Position numbers and translations under genes: made by a program. A stretch of 59,736 bases of DNA from the NCBI GenBank assembly GCA_017442155.1, contig JAFSAU010000026.1, forward strand, positions 1 to 59,736, read 5' to 3'. The stretch comes from Clostridia bacterium. Its GTDB lineage: Bacteria > Bacillota > Clostridia > UMGS1883 > UMGS1540. The notes under the pieces were generated by a model that was not told where the DNA came from, searched no databases, and saw only the letters and a program-made list of their open reading frames with translations. Positions within the stretch are counted from its first letter, which is position 1. The number at the start of each line of letters is the position of its first letter. Below are positions 32,609 to 42,058 of the stretch, one piece after another.

Positions 32609-33391
32609 TTATTCCAAAAAAGTTATTTCTCCATAAGATTCTATGGAATCCAGCATTCGTTCCACACATCGCGCATCCACTCTCTCTACCTTGCCGGACA
32701 ATCTTTTTGTCACCTCATCGCAATAATCCGAACGGTACAGCTCCAGCCTGAGACTGAGCGGAAACGGCATCTGAAACGGTTTGTTTTTTACAGACATTGC
32801 TTTTTCTGCCGCGTTTCGTATTGCCGAAACCGCCTCCGCAGGCGGCAGACATACAGCGCGGTTTCTTTCCGTCGCCGTCTTGACCACTGCCGTCTCGATA
32901 TTCCCCAAAAAAGTGCGTGCTTCCCGGCACACCGCCGCATCGCCGCTGACCATGACAACAGGAATACCAAATGCGCCGACAAAAAGTGCATTCGTCTCTA
33001 CCTCACCCAGTTTTTTCCCATTTACGATATAATTATACCACCGAAGAGAAGAAAAGGTGTGATCTAAAAATGCTTTTTCTGTCCCTGCCATCGCATGGGC
33101 ACCCACCTCCATATATACGTCAACTTCTCCGCTCCGTATCACATCTTCCCACTCGCGCAGAGATACAAGTGTGGCACGGGGGTCAAGCTCCTCCGGACAA
33201 AAGGCATTATAATGCCCTTCAACCGTATAAATATTTCTGGCACCGCCACGAACAGCCCCTTCTATGGCAGCATTCACATCACACATCATACGGTGACGGC
33301 ACCAATCAAAGTCTGCCCCTTCCGGCTGTATCTTTTCCATGGAATCGATGCCGCTTACACCCTCGAGATCTGTCATTATAAAAACATTCAT
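32609..33391 (-). CDS. M55 family D-aminopeptidase (DppA-like)
   Basis: The 260-residue protein starts MNVFIMTDLEGVSGI, with D8 and E10 as zinc ligands, followed by VEGHYNAF, GAHAMAGTE and GEVETNALFVGAFG, the ligand His/Glu blocks of DppA. DppA cleaves D-amino-acid-containing peptides. Two bases after the amidohydrolase stop. In this context a role in D-amino-acid or amide-linked substrate processing is plausible. Confidence 0.87.
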   Translation of the reverse strand: MNVFIMTDLEGVSGIDSMEKIQPEGADFDWCRHRMMCDVNAAIEGAVRGGARNIYTVEGHYNAFCPEELDPRATLVSLREWEDVIRSGEVDVYMEVGAHAMAGTEKAFLDHTFSSLRWYNYIVNGKKLGEVETNALFVGAFGIPVVMVSGDAAVCREARTFLGNIETAVVKTATERNRAVCLPPAEAVSAIRNAAEKAMSVKNKPFQMPFPLSLRLELYRSDYCDEVTKRLSGKVERVDARCVERMLDSIESYGEITFLE

Positions 33392-33393
33392 CG

Positions 33394-34293
33394 TTACACC
33401 ATCCCCAAAAGTCTTTCTGCATTCCGGAACGCAATGCCTTCAAACACCGTCTGCGTTATCAAGCCTTCATCCCGTAGCTTCTCCAAAAGCTCCGGTAAAT
33501 GATTTTCTTCCCCCATATAGCATAAATCCGTACCAAAGAGAATGCGCTCCTTAAACTCCGTCAGAAACTGTGCAGCATATGCTTTATCTCTTGCAAGTGC
33601 GTTATATCCGCTCCTTGCCGACAAATCCACCCACAAATTCGGATAGGCTCGCATAAGACGCGGTACGCTTCCCTCTGCATCAATCGGATATGCCGGATAT
33701 GCATACCGGTCCTCCTCCCTTCGGAGCGAACCCATTTCCGACCAGAAGGCTGACCCATGTCCGATAAAAATGAGGTCCGGATACTTTGCAAGTGCGTTTT
33801 CAAGCTGTGGAAGACCTGCATCATCGTACAATCCGAACTGATAGCCTTTCAGAGCCGTCAGATCAAAGAGGAACGGAAATCCAACCTCCTCCGCACATTT
33901 CATCAGATTATGCAGCTTCGGGTCGGAAAAATCCATGGAAGGGAGCACCTCTCCAAGTCCGCGGCATCCAAGCTTTTTATAATGCTCCATCAGAAAACCG
34001 ATGGGAGAATCGCTTGTGTTATAAAGCACCCGGGGGTCAAGGTTGCAAAACGGTATCAGCCGTCCGCCGGATGCATTACAGATATCAATAACCTCCCCGA
34101 CAGACTGCGGCACATATACCTCGGCACTGACAAGAGGTAAAATTACGGCACGGTCGATTTGCATTGCATCATGTCTTTCCAGGAGCTGTTGTTCGTTCAA
34201 AAACATCTCAAAATAACCGCGCGCATCCATGCTCGGTGCGCAAGGTCTCGGATACGGGTATTTATACAGATGTGCGTGTATATCAAAATACAT
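33394..34293 (-). CDS. Amidohydrolase-family TIM-barrel protein (paralogue 1)
   Basis: The 299-residue protein starts MYFDIHAHLYKYPYPRP, the metal-binding H-x-H of the amidohydrolase superfamily; LIFIGHGSAFW and ILFGTDLCYMG give further ligand-region residues. The Asp in FGTDL would be the catalytic acid. Similar in layout to the protein at 53053 (NFIGHAPGFWSHISG, ILYGRDYF). The substrate is unknown. GGGGGG ribosome site. Confidence 0.82.
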   Translation of the reverse strand: MYFDIHAHLYKYPYPRPCAPSMDARGYFEMFLNEQQLLERHDAMQIDRAVILPLVSAEVYVPQSVGEVIDICNASGGRLIPFCNLDPRVLYNTSDSPIGFLMEHYKKLGCRGLGEVLPSMDFSDPKLHNLMKCAEEVGFPFLFDLTALKGYQFGLYDDAGLPQLENALAKYPDLIFIGHGSAFWSEMGSLRREEDRYAYPAYPIDAEGSVPRLMRAYPNLWVDLSARSGYNALARDKAYAAQFLTEFKERILFGTDLCYMGEENHLPELLEKLRDEGLITQTVFEGIAFRNAERLLGMV

Positions 34294-34336
34294 TTCGTTT
34301 CTCCCCCTATGGTGACAGAAGTTGTCCTATGCGTAT

Positions 34337-35368
34337 TCAGGCAAGCACTATCGGCCGTCCCGTTTCTGAGGAACGGTATACTGCCGTAATCATTTGTACA
34401 GCATTCTTTCCTTCCTCCATAGAAATAAACGGTGCCCTCTCTTCCCTGACAGACAAAATCAAATCGCGAATCTGTTTTACATGACCGAAGGTATCTACCG
34501 CCGCAGGATCACTTGCACCAAGAATATTCTCCTTCTCATCGGCAAACTCCTTCTTTTCTTCTCCGGGAATATTCCATGCTTCAATTTTATTCTCGCGTAT
34601 AATAATGCTTCCTTTATCTCCATGGATTTCCAGAAGACGCTGGAAGCCGGGAACAGCCGTCGTGGATGCACAAAGTGTTCCAAGTGCCCCGTTTTCATAA
34701 ATAAAGGTGGCAACCGCGTTATCTTCTGTTTCAATCGGTCTTGCAAGGGTACGTGCTGTCCCAAATACCGTTTTGGGCATTCCCAGAAGATATAGCAGAA
34801 TATCCACACCATGAATGCCCTGATTCATCAGTGCGCCGCCGCCGTCCATCGCCCACGTACCGCGCCACGAGCTTTCGCTGTAATATTCCGGCTTGCGAAA
34901 ATACTTCAGGCTCAGATTTACCATGCATATTTTCCCTAATTTTCCGGCCTCCAATGCACGCTTTGTTTCCTGCACTGCATTAGAAAAACGAAGCTGCGAA
35001 ATGACCGTGCCATACACACCATTCTCCTTACAAGCACGGATGACCGCATCCGCGCTTTCCGTTGTCAGCGCAATCGGCTTTTCAATTACAATATGCTTTC
35101 CCGCCTCTGCTGCCTTCACACTGAGAGGATGATGCAAGCCGCTCGGTGTACAGATACAAACGGCATCAACATCCGGGTCTCCCAGGAGTGCATCCGTACT
35201 TGCATACGCCCGTGTATCATATTTTTTCGCGAAACGCTCTGCTTCTTCCGCTGTGGCACCCGACACGCCTGCAAGCTCTGCCTCCTCCACTTCCCGTATC
35301 GCCTTTATATGCACATTGGAAACAACGCCGCAACCGATGATTCCAAACCGCATTTTTTTGTTCTTCAT
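34337..35368 (-). CDS. Gfo/Idh/MocA-family oxidoreductase (1)
   Basis: The 343-residue protein begins KMRFGIIGCGVVSNVHIKAI, the Rossmann GxGxxxxxH motif, then CICTPSGLHHPLSVKAAEAGKHIVIEKP with the family EKP motif. The C-terminal segment includes GGGALMNQGIHGVDILLYLLG. NAD(P)-dependent dehydrogenase or epimerase for a sugar or cyclitol. It lies in the aminotransferase operon. Confidence 0.9.
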   Translation of the reverse strand: MKNKKMRFGIIGCGVVSNVHIKAIREVEEAELAGVSGATAEEAERFAKKYDTRAYASTDALLGDPDVDAVCICTPSGLHHPLSVKAAEAGKHIVIEKPIALTTESADAVIRACKENGVYGTVISQLRFSNAVQETKRALEAGKLGKICMVNLSLKYFRKPEYYSESSWRGTWAMDGGGALMNQGIHGVDILLYLLGMPKTVFGTARTLARPIETEDNAVATFIYENGALGTLCASTTAVPGFQRLLEIHGDKGSIIIRENKIEAWNIPGEEKKEFADEKENILGASDPAAVDTFGHVKQIRDLILSVREERAPFISMEEGKNAVQMITAVYRSSETGRPIVLA

Positions 35369-35387
35369 ATACTTTTCGTTCCTTTTT

Positions 35388-36257
35388 CTAAATTTCAGGC
35401 ATCTCGATTGCCACTTCTTTTCCCGTATTGTAAGATTTTTCTATTGCATTCAAATAGTATACAGGTAAAATAATTTCACGAAGATCCCGCGGGGCCTTGC
35501 CGGTGCGAAGCATGGAAACAAACTCCTCACATTCATGCTTATAGCAAAGAGAGATATCCACTTCCCTTGCAAAGTTTCTGTCCTTACAGGACACCATGCC
35601 GAAATAAGAACGGTTACAGCCCTCCATGAAATGATTTGTCACCGTATAGCGGTCATATCTGACCACTGCCGTTACATCATCACCGCACCGGAACGCGTAC
35701 ACACTCTGCGGGTCATACCCAAAAATAGTCATGGACATTTCTGCAAGATGTGCGGTGTAAAAATAAAATCCACCGTATTCGTTGACCATGCTGAGCGGCG
35801 CATACACAGAGCCGCCATGTACGCCGCCCCACTGTTGTTTGACCACATTTTGAAGCATTACAACGTCATAAACGCATTTCAAAGAAGAGCCGCCATATAT
35901 CGGTACATTCTTTTCCTTGGATAGTCGCGCAAGCGAAAGTGCTTCCGCAGGGTCGATTGTTATAGGCTTGTCAATAAAAGCAGGAATTCCCGCCTCCAGG
36001 AACGGACGGACAAATTCTGCATGATATTTTCCGTCCCGGGCTGTTACCATAACCGCATCCACCTTCCCGAGAAGGTCCTCGGGCTTTTCTGCAATAAATT
36101 CCAGATTGTGCTTCTCAAAAATCTTCTGCGAAGCCTCCGGATAATGTCCGCCGACCGCAACCACCTTGCAATCCGGAAAATCATTCCCCGCATTGAATAT
36201 ATCCGTAAACACTGCCGCATGACTGTTTTCTGTTCCTAAAATACCGATTCTGAACAT
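35388..36257 (-). CDS. Gfo/Idh/MocA-family oxidoreductase (2)
   Basis: The 289-residue protein begins MFRIGILGTENSHAAVFTD, followed by VMVTARDGKYHAEFVRPFLEAGIPAFIDKPITI, the fold's DKP motif in place of EKP. The GxGxxG motif is reduced to GILGTENSH, so cofactor binding may differ. The ATG at 36257 has GGGGG upstream; an upstream frame does not. A second sugar dehydrogenase in the same operon. Confidence 0.85.
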   Translation of the reverse strand: MFRIGILGTENSHAAVFTDIFNAGNDFPDCKVVAVGGHYPEASQKIFEKHNLEFIAEKPEDLLGKVDAVMVTARDGKYHAEFVRPFLEAGIPAFIDKPITIDPAEALSLARLSKEKNVPIYGGSSLKCVYDVVMLQNVVKQQWGGVHGGSVYAPLSMVNEYGGFYFYTAHLAEMSMTIFGYDPQSVYAFRCGDDVTAVVRYDRYTVTNHFMEGCNRSYFGMVSCKDRNFAREVDISLCYKHECEEFVSMLRTGKAPRDLREIILPVYYLNAIEKSYNTGKEVAIEMPEI

Positions 36258-36276
36258 ACCAAAATTCCCCCTTTTT

Positions 36277-36942
36277 TCACAGTTGGGCTTCAAAAGCCCG
36301 CATAACTACCTCTGCAATCTTTTTGCCGCCCTCTTTGTTCGGGTGCACCCCATCCTCCTGGCATAGCTGTTTTACTGTCTCTTCCGAAATCCCGCTTTCG
36401 CGGAAAATATCAATATATGCAAGTCCGTAAAAGTCTGCAATTTGTTTTACGGCTTCTGCACATTCGTCAAGAGTAAAAACCATCTCTTTATTGGCAAGCG
36501 GCATGGACCACGGTGCGGAAAGCAGAAAAATTTTCACCTTCGGACTACGGGCCAGGAGCGTTTCCACAATATATTTATACGCCCCCACAAAGCTATCTCT
36601 GTCTGAAGCTGTATCCTGCATGGACCCCAGCCGCTGTGCATAAAACACATCGTTACTGCCGCCCATGATAGTCACAACATCCGGTTTCTGCGGCAAAAGC
36701 AGTTGATATCGAATTGCATCCGCCGTTTCCGCTTCCCGTATGTCTGCATACGCACCGAGGCCCATTCTTTCATCTGCACAAAACGCGGGTCTCGTAATTT
36801 CCCGTGCCAATGAAACACCGACCGTTGTGGAACCAAGACCGCAATTTATATGGTGCATAGGGAATGCCTTTAAAACATCCGGCTGCCACATTTCCTGATA
36901 TGTTATGCTGTCCCCGAAGGAACACCAGACCTTTTCCTTCAT
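36277..36942 (-). CDS. SGNH/GDSL-family hydrolase
   Basis: The 221-residue protein begins KVWCSFGDSITYQE: GDS carries the nucleophile Ser. GGSNDVF is block III with Asn, and EDGVHPNKEGGKKIAEVV is block V with the Asp/His pair. There is no signal peptide, so an intracellular esterase, possibly removing acyl groups from an imported glycan. GGGAGGG ribosome site. Confidence 0.88.
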   Translation of the reverse strand: MKEKVWCSFGDSITYQEMWQPDVLKAFPMHHINCGLGSTTVGVSLAREITRPAFCADERMGLGAYADIREAETADAIRYQLLLPQKPDVVTIMGGSNDVFYAQRLGSMQDTASDRDSFVGAYKYIVETLLARSPKVKIFLLSAPWSMPLANKEMVFTLDECAEAVKQIADFYGLAYIDIFRESGISEETVKQLCQEDGVHPNKEGGKKIAEVVMRAFEAQL

Positions 36943-36960
36943 AAAGGCTTCCCTCCCTTT

Positions 36961-38154
36961 TTATTTTTCTTTTTTACGTTCAAGAAAGTACGCCGCTACT
37001 TTATTGATACCGCGAACAACCTCTTCCAGGTCCTTCTCCGTATAGAATTCGTTGACAAAAATTTTCACGGCATCGCCTATCACTTCTTCTGCTACAGGAC
37101 ATACGCCGTGATAGCAGTTCGGATTATCTTTAAAGATTTCATAATCATATACCGGCTCCGGAATATATCCATATCCGGTGGCAACGCCCTCTTGTACGAG
37201 CGCTTCTACAAATTCCGTTCTGGTAGCACCCAGTTCTTTTTCATCAATCCGCATAAGATAGAACCAGTACGAGCTTTTTCCGCCTTCCAGAACCTTGTGC
37301 GGATACAGACCCGGCGTGTTCTTGATTCCTTCGGTAATACCGTCGCCGAACCGATTGCGATTGCCGCAAATCATCGGAAGCTTATCAAGCTGAACCAGTG
37401 CCACCGCCGCTGTCAGTTCGTTCATGCGATAGTTCGGTGCAAGCATTTTTATATCACGCATTTTACCGCCGAATCTGTTGTAGTTTTTATCCGCAAACAT
37501 AAATGCCGTCTTATAAGTTTTCTCATCGTTCATAATGAGCAGACCGCCATCGCCCGCAGAAATGTGCTTGAAGTCATTCAGGCTGAAGCAACCGATATGT
37601 CCGATTGTGCCGGCCAGCCGCCCCTTATAATAGCACATGTAGCTCTGTGCGCAGTCCTCAATCACCTTTACGCCATGTCTGTTTGCCACTTCCATAATTG
37701 CATCCATATCTGCGGCATTTCCTGCAAGATGGACCACAACAATTGCCTTTGTCTTGTCTGTGATTTTAGCTTCTATTGCCGCTGCGTCCATATTATATGT
37801 ATGCGGATCTATGTCTGCAAACACCGGAATGGCCTTCTGGTACAAAATGCCTATGATACTTCCCATGTCCGTTATCGGGGAAGTGATAACCTCATCCCCT
37901 TCGCCTACGCCGAGGGCCGCGAGGGCCACGTGAATTGCCGCCGTACCCGAGGATGTGGCCACGCAGTACTCCGTTTTGTACAGCTCTGCAAATTTCTTTG
38001 TCAGTGTTTTAACTTTATTTCCCGTCCAATAGAACAATGTGTTTTGCTCCAGGGCTTCGCCAAGCTGCGCAAGTTCCTCCTGTCCAAACCGTTTTCCTGT
38101 ACCGTAGGGAACGGTTTTTGCCTTTTCGCCGCCATGAATTGCTAATTTTTCCAT
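36961..38154 (-). CDS. DegT/DnrJ/EryC1/StrS aminotransferase
   Basis: A PLP enzyme of 397 residues. The fold-type I sugar-aminotransferase blocks are present: CVATSSGTAAIHVALAALGVG, EDCAQSYMCYYKG and FSLNDFKHISAGDGG, where the Lys after F is the probable PLP Lys. The N-terminal LAIHGGEKAKTVPYG resembles AHBA-synthase-like members. It could make or break a 3- or 4-amino sugar. The ATG at 38154 has GGAG 8 bases upstream; GTG at 38160 is too close to it. First gene of the operon. Confidence 0.9.
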   Translation of the reverse strand: MEKLAIHGGEKAKTVPYGTGKRFGQEELAQLGEALEQNTLFYWTGNKVKTLTKKFAELYKTEYCVATSSGTAAIHVALAALGVGEGDEVITSPITDMGSIIGILYQKAIPVFADIDPHTYNMDAAAIEAKITDKTKAIVVVHLAGNAADMDAIMEVANRHGVKVIEDCAQSYMCYYKGRLAGTIGHIGCFSLNDFKHISAGDGGLLIMNDEKTYKTAFMFADKNYNRFGGKMRDIKMLAPNYRMNELTAAVALVQLDKLPMICGNRNRFGDGITEGIKNTPGLYPHKVLEGGKSSYWFYLMRIDEKELGATRTEFVEALVQEGVATGYGYIPEPVYDYEIFKDNPNCYHGVCPVAEEVIGDAVKIFVNEFYTEKDLEEVVRGINKVAAYFLERKKEK

Positions 38155-38366
38155 ATTCACATCTCCTAAATGATTTTCCGGGGTTTTTCCCCTGTGTTAT
38201 TTTGATTATACCACCATATTCGCTCCATTGCTTTGCATATTTTACTTTTTCGTTGACGGATTTCACTTTTTATTTTTTTCGTTTAAAAAAATCTTTTCAA
38301 ATATGCTATACTATGTCTTGCAGGAGCATTTGTTCCCTGTAAAAAAATAAAAGGAGTGAACAACCT
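38155..38366. other. Divergent intergenic region between aminotransferase and secreted-protein operons
   Basis: For the aminotransferase gene, a -10 TATAAT lies near 38205-38210 on the minus strand with only a weak -35. For the plus-strand gene, TATACT near 38310 is a candidate -10. A short GGGG/CCCC hairpin lies near 38180. No operator is clear. Confidence 0.4.
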
Positions 38367-41300
38367 ATGTTCAAAAAAATCGTTTCTGTTTTTATCCTAT
38401 GTATCCTTCTTGGCACCTCGTGCTTCACCGCTACGATGGCCGCGGATACAAATCTTTTGCTAAACGGCAGCTTTGAAGAAGCAAAGGATGGCGATTGGGC
38501 CGCTTCCTGGCAGCTTATGGGAGATGGCAAGAAGGGAGAAAACACGGAGATTTCTTCTTCGGATGCTGCCGATGGTGAAAAATCCCTTCATTTTTATGGT
38601 GAAAGCTCCTCCGTGTTTGTTTCGCAGACAATAGAAAATATTGCCCCGAAGACAAAGTATACCTTTAAGGCAAAGCTTCGACTTGTTACGAAAGGTACCG
38701 GACTTCCGCAGGTTAAGGTGAATTATTTTTCTCCGGACGGATACGGCTCTTATAACACTGTGGAAGAGCCAAGTGATGCTTTTGATGTGCGGGCCGGCCG
38801 TCGCTGGCATGAAGTGACCTTCACCTCCACCGCCCCCGAACACTGTACACGTGTTTCTCTTCTCGTCCGTCTTGTAGGCGGCGGAGAATGCTACTGGGAC
38901 GATGTGCAGTTTATTGGAAGAACAGCGACAAAGGAGGAGCTGGATGCCGCCGCGAAGGCCGCAACGGAGTCTCACTACTCTGCGGATGCCGGTCCCGTTG
39001 CCCAGCCCTCCGCTTCGCAAGCGACTTCCTACGAAATTCTTCCCGACGGCTCCGTAAACTTTATTAAAAACGGAAGCTTTGAGGTCGTCAGCCCGAAGGG
39101 TCTTCCTGTTGACTGGGCACTCACGGGCGGTAAGGTTGGCGAAAACATCGTTGTTTCAACAGATAAACCGAAGGTTGGTGAAAACGCTGTCCGTTTCTTC
39201 GGCACCTCCACTTCGATTTTTATCTCACAGCTCATATATAACCTTATCCCCGGTGAAACCTACAAGCTCTCCGGATATATCAAAACCGTTTCGGGTCCCG
39301 GTTCCTCTTTTGTGAAATTTGAATTCCAGGATGCCGAAAATCAACACATCGGGGAAGCCGGATGTGATTTCGGGAAAAACTGGAAGGACGGCGAATGGTC
39401 CTATATCGAAGACAAGGTGAAAATACCGGAAGGCACTGCCCGTGCTTCCATGCTCGTTCGCCTGGTTGGAGGCGGTGAAGCCTTCTGGGACGGTCTTTGT
39501 CTTACCGGCAAGAGCGGCGGTACCATGGAGCAGAAGGCGTATTATATTAATGAATTCACGCCCGACACGGCCGATGCGGATATCGACCTCACCGCTTACA
39601 AGCCCCCCTTCGGCGAAAATACAAACCTGCTTGTAAACGCCGGTTTTGAGGAAGCCTCCGAAAGCGGAGCGGCCTCCTGGCAATCCCGTACGGGCTGGAA
39701 CTCCGATTCCTCCTGTGCATTTACAGAAACCACAAACGTATATTCCGGCGAAAAAGCCTTAAAGCTTGTGGATACCACCGGAACTAACAATCCCTTTGTT
39801 TCTCAGATAGTGCCTGTTGTGGGCGGAGCCGAATACCAGATTTCCTTCCGCGTCCGGAAAGAAAGCGGCGTATGCACACCGCTTATCAAATTTGAATTCT
39901 GGGGCGATCGCTCTCTCCCCGGTGCTTCTACCGTTGCAGAAACCGCTGTGGATGCCGGCAAAAATGCTCCGGATGAATGGCGACAGCACAATCTGACCTT
40001 CAAGGCTCCGAAAAATGCCCTTGATGTAACCATTTTGGTTCGTATTTTAGGGCAGGGAACAGCGTATTTCGATGATGTAAGCTTCTACATGACAGCACCG
40101 CCCTCCGCATTCGATTTAGAAACCGACTGGGTATTTTACTATTCGGATTGGGAAAGCGGTTCTATGACCACACATGCCCAGCTTGCATTCTTCCCGGAGC
40201 TTCATGATGCCATGGTGGATTTTGCAATTTACGATGGGGAAAATGTGATTTTTGAAGAAAAGAATGTTCGCTCGGTCGATGGAAATGCCACTGTAAACTT
40301 CAATCTTTCTCTTTTAAAAGAAAAACAGAAAAAATACATTGCAAGTGCCTCTATGCACAGTACGGACGGCACTGTTCTTGAAACCCATACCCAGGAAATT
40401 TATAAATATGACCGGCCGAAGTATCTCCGCGAAGACGGTATTTATATGAAAAACGGAACAGAACCCATCGCCCCCGTGTTCACCTATCACTGCAGTCACT
40501 ATCCCGAGGCTGCCGAGGCCGGGGTCAACATTGTGCAGGGCAATGCGTTCCCCACAGCCGAAGGACATCTTCGGTATCTTGACGAGGCGCAAAAGCACGG
40601 TCTGATGGTTTTAATTCCTCTGTATTACGGCATGAAGCCGGCAGGGCATCTTGATAACGTAGAAAGGACCATTGATGTTATTACAGAAATCAAGGACCAT
40701 CCTGCACTTTTCGGCTATGCCGTTATGGACGAGCCATTCCTCAGTGCAGAGGACCCCGAACGCGATATGCATAACTCCTACCGTCTCATCCGGGACCTGG
40801 ATGAAAACCATCCCGTGTATACCGTGGAAGCCGTACAGGGCTTTTATAAAACCTGTGCGAAATACGTAGACATCCTGGCAATCGACCCCTATGGCGTTGC
40901 CACCAATCTGAACACCTCTTCCTCGACCGTAAAAGCCATGGAGGCCGTCGAGTACAAAAAGCCCGTCTATACACTTTTAGAGGCTTTCCGTCATCCTGAC
41001 GGTCATTACCCCACCGGTGACGAAGAACGGAACATGATTTATCAGGCATTAATCAGCGGTGCAAGTGCAATCGGATATTACAGCTTCAGCGACTCCGAAA
41101 CAGATGCAGACGGAAAATATACCATTCCGATTTTTGAAGTTCCCGACATCTGGAATTCCATTAAAACCTACAATGAAAAGGAATATGCTGTCACCTTTGA
41201 CCATTTTGTATTCGGAAAAACGCCTGCATTTAATGAATACAGGGGAAGCGATTTCTGGTATGCCAGCTGGGTCTCGGGGCAGGACCTCTACGTGGTGGTG

Positions 41301-42044
41301 CTCGGCATGAAAAAGGATACGCCGGTTCATGCCTCTGTCCCGCTCACAAGCTTCGACGGCTCCGTACAGATTGACGGTTTTTCCGCCGAGGTGATTGCCG
41401 GAGCGGATGCCGCCACCTTCAGTGGCAGCGGAACGCTCGAAACGGACCTTTTGGGTGCACAGACCATTCTCTTTAAGATTACATCGGATACCGCCGCCGA
41501 CTTTACGAAACTCGGCAAAACAAGAGTGGATGACCTTTCCGCGTATCCCTGGGCCAGAACACAGATTGCACGTCTTGACGAAAAAGATATTGTAAATCGC
41601 ACATCTACTTGGAGCTTCAATCCCGCTCAGCCCATCACACGCGGTGATTTTGCCTACTTCCTGATTCGCACCCTGGGGCTTACCTCCGACAGCACCACGC
41701 TTTTCGCAGATGTAGACCCGAATGCCCATTATGCGAAGGAAATCGCCACGGGACAGGCACTCGGCATACTAAAGGGCGTTGGGGATAACCGCTATAACCC
41801 CGAGGCCGCCATTTCCCGGCAGGATATGATGACCATCATTGCCCGCGGTATGCAGCTTTCCGGCGAAGCTGACCTTACGGCATTTTCGGATTCAGCACAA
41901 ATTGCCGATTACGCTGTTTCCTCCGTAAAGGCTATGATTGCCTCCGGTTTAATCAAAGGCAATGCGGACGGTACCGTAAATCCCGCCGGTAACACCACAA
42001 GAGCGGAAGCTGCCGTAATCATGGCCAGAATTCTCGATATGTAA
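38367..42044 (+). CDS. SLH-anchored secreted TIM-barrel protein with three CBM-like domains (1)
   Basis: A 1225-residue wall protein. Signal peptide 1-26; three CBM_4_9-like beta-sandwiches (about 28-185, 230-385, 415-575; repeated LLNGSFEE / FIKNGSFEV / LLVNAGFEEA starts); Ig-like segment about 580-685; barrel about 690-955 starting EDGIYMKNGTEPI; SLH repeats about 1050-1225. The barrel has HPALFGYAVMDEPFL with E789, and VYTLLEAFRHPDG with E872, 83 residues later. The DEP motif fits clan-A glycoside hydrolases, so a polysaccharide-active role is likely, but no established family fits clearly. AAAAGGAG ribosome site. Confidence 0.75.
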   Translation: MFKKIVSVFILCILLGTSCFTATMAADTNLLLNGSFEEAKDGDWAASWQLMGDGKKGENTEISSSDAADGEKSLHFYGESSSVFVSQTIENIAPKTKYTFKAKLRLVTKGTGLPQVKVNYFSPDGYGSYNTVEEPSDAFDVRAGRRWHEVTFTSTAPEHCTRVSLLVRLVGGGECYWDDVQFIGRTATKEELDAAAKAATESHYSADAGPVAQPSASQATSYEILPDGSVNFIKNGSFEVVSPKGLPVDWALTGGKVGENIVVSTDKPKVGENAVRFFGTSTSIFISQLIYNLIPGETYKLSGYIKTVSGPGSSFVKFEFQDAENQHIGEAGCDFGKNWKDGEWSYIEDKVKIPEGTARASMLVRLVGGGEAFWDGLCLTGKSGGTMEQKAYYINEFTPDTADADIDLTAYKPPFGENTNLLVNAGFEEASESGAASWQSRTGWNSDSSCAFTETTNVYSGEKALKLVDTTGTNNPFVSQIVPVVGGAEYQISFRVRKESGVCTPLIKFEFWGDRSLPGASTVAETAVDAGKNAPDEWRQHNLTFKAPKNALDVTILVRILGQGTAYFDDVSFYMTAPPSAFDLETDWVFYYSDWESGSMTTHAQLAFFPELHDAMVDFAIYDGENVIFEEKNVRSVDGNATVNFNLSLLKEKQKKYIASASMHSTDGTVLETHTQEIYKYDRPKYLREDGIYMKNGTEPIAPVFTYHCSHYPEAAEAGVNIVQGNAFPTAEGHLRYLDEAQKHGLMVLIPLYYGMKPAGHLDNVERTIDVITEIKDHPALFGYAVMDEPFLSAEDPERDMHNSYRLIRDLDENHPVYTVEAVQGFYKTCAKYVDILAIDPYGVATNLNTSSSTVKAMEAVEYKKPVYTLLEAFRHPDGHYPTGDEERNMIYQALISGASAIGYYSFSDSETDADGKYTIPIFEVPDIWNSIKTYNEKEYAVTFDHFVFGKTPAFNEYRGSDFWYASWVSGQDLYVVVLGMKKDTPVHASVPLTSFDGSVQIDGFSAEVIAGADAATFSGSGTLETDLLGAQTILFKITSDTAADFTKLGKTRVDDLSAYPWARTQIARLDEKDIVNRTSTWSFNPAQPITRGDFAYFLIRTLGLTSDSTTLFADVDPNAHYAKEIATGQALGILKGVGDNRYNPEAAISRQDMMTIIARGMQLSGEADLTAFSDSAQIADYAVSSVKAMIASGLIKGNADGTVNPAGNTTRAEAAVIMARILDM

Positions 42045-42058
42045 GGGGGAAACATGCG

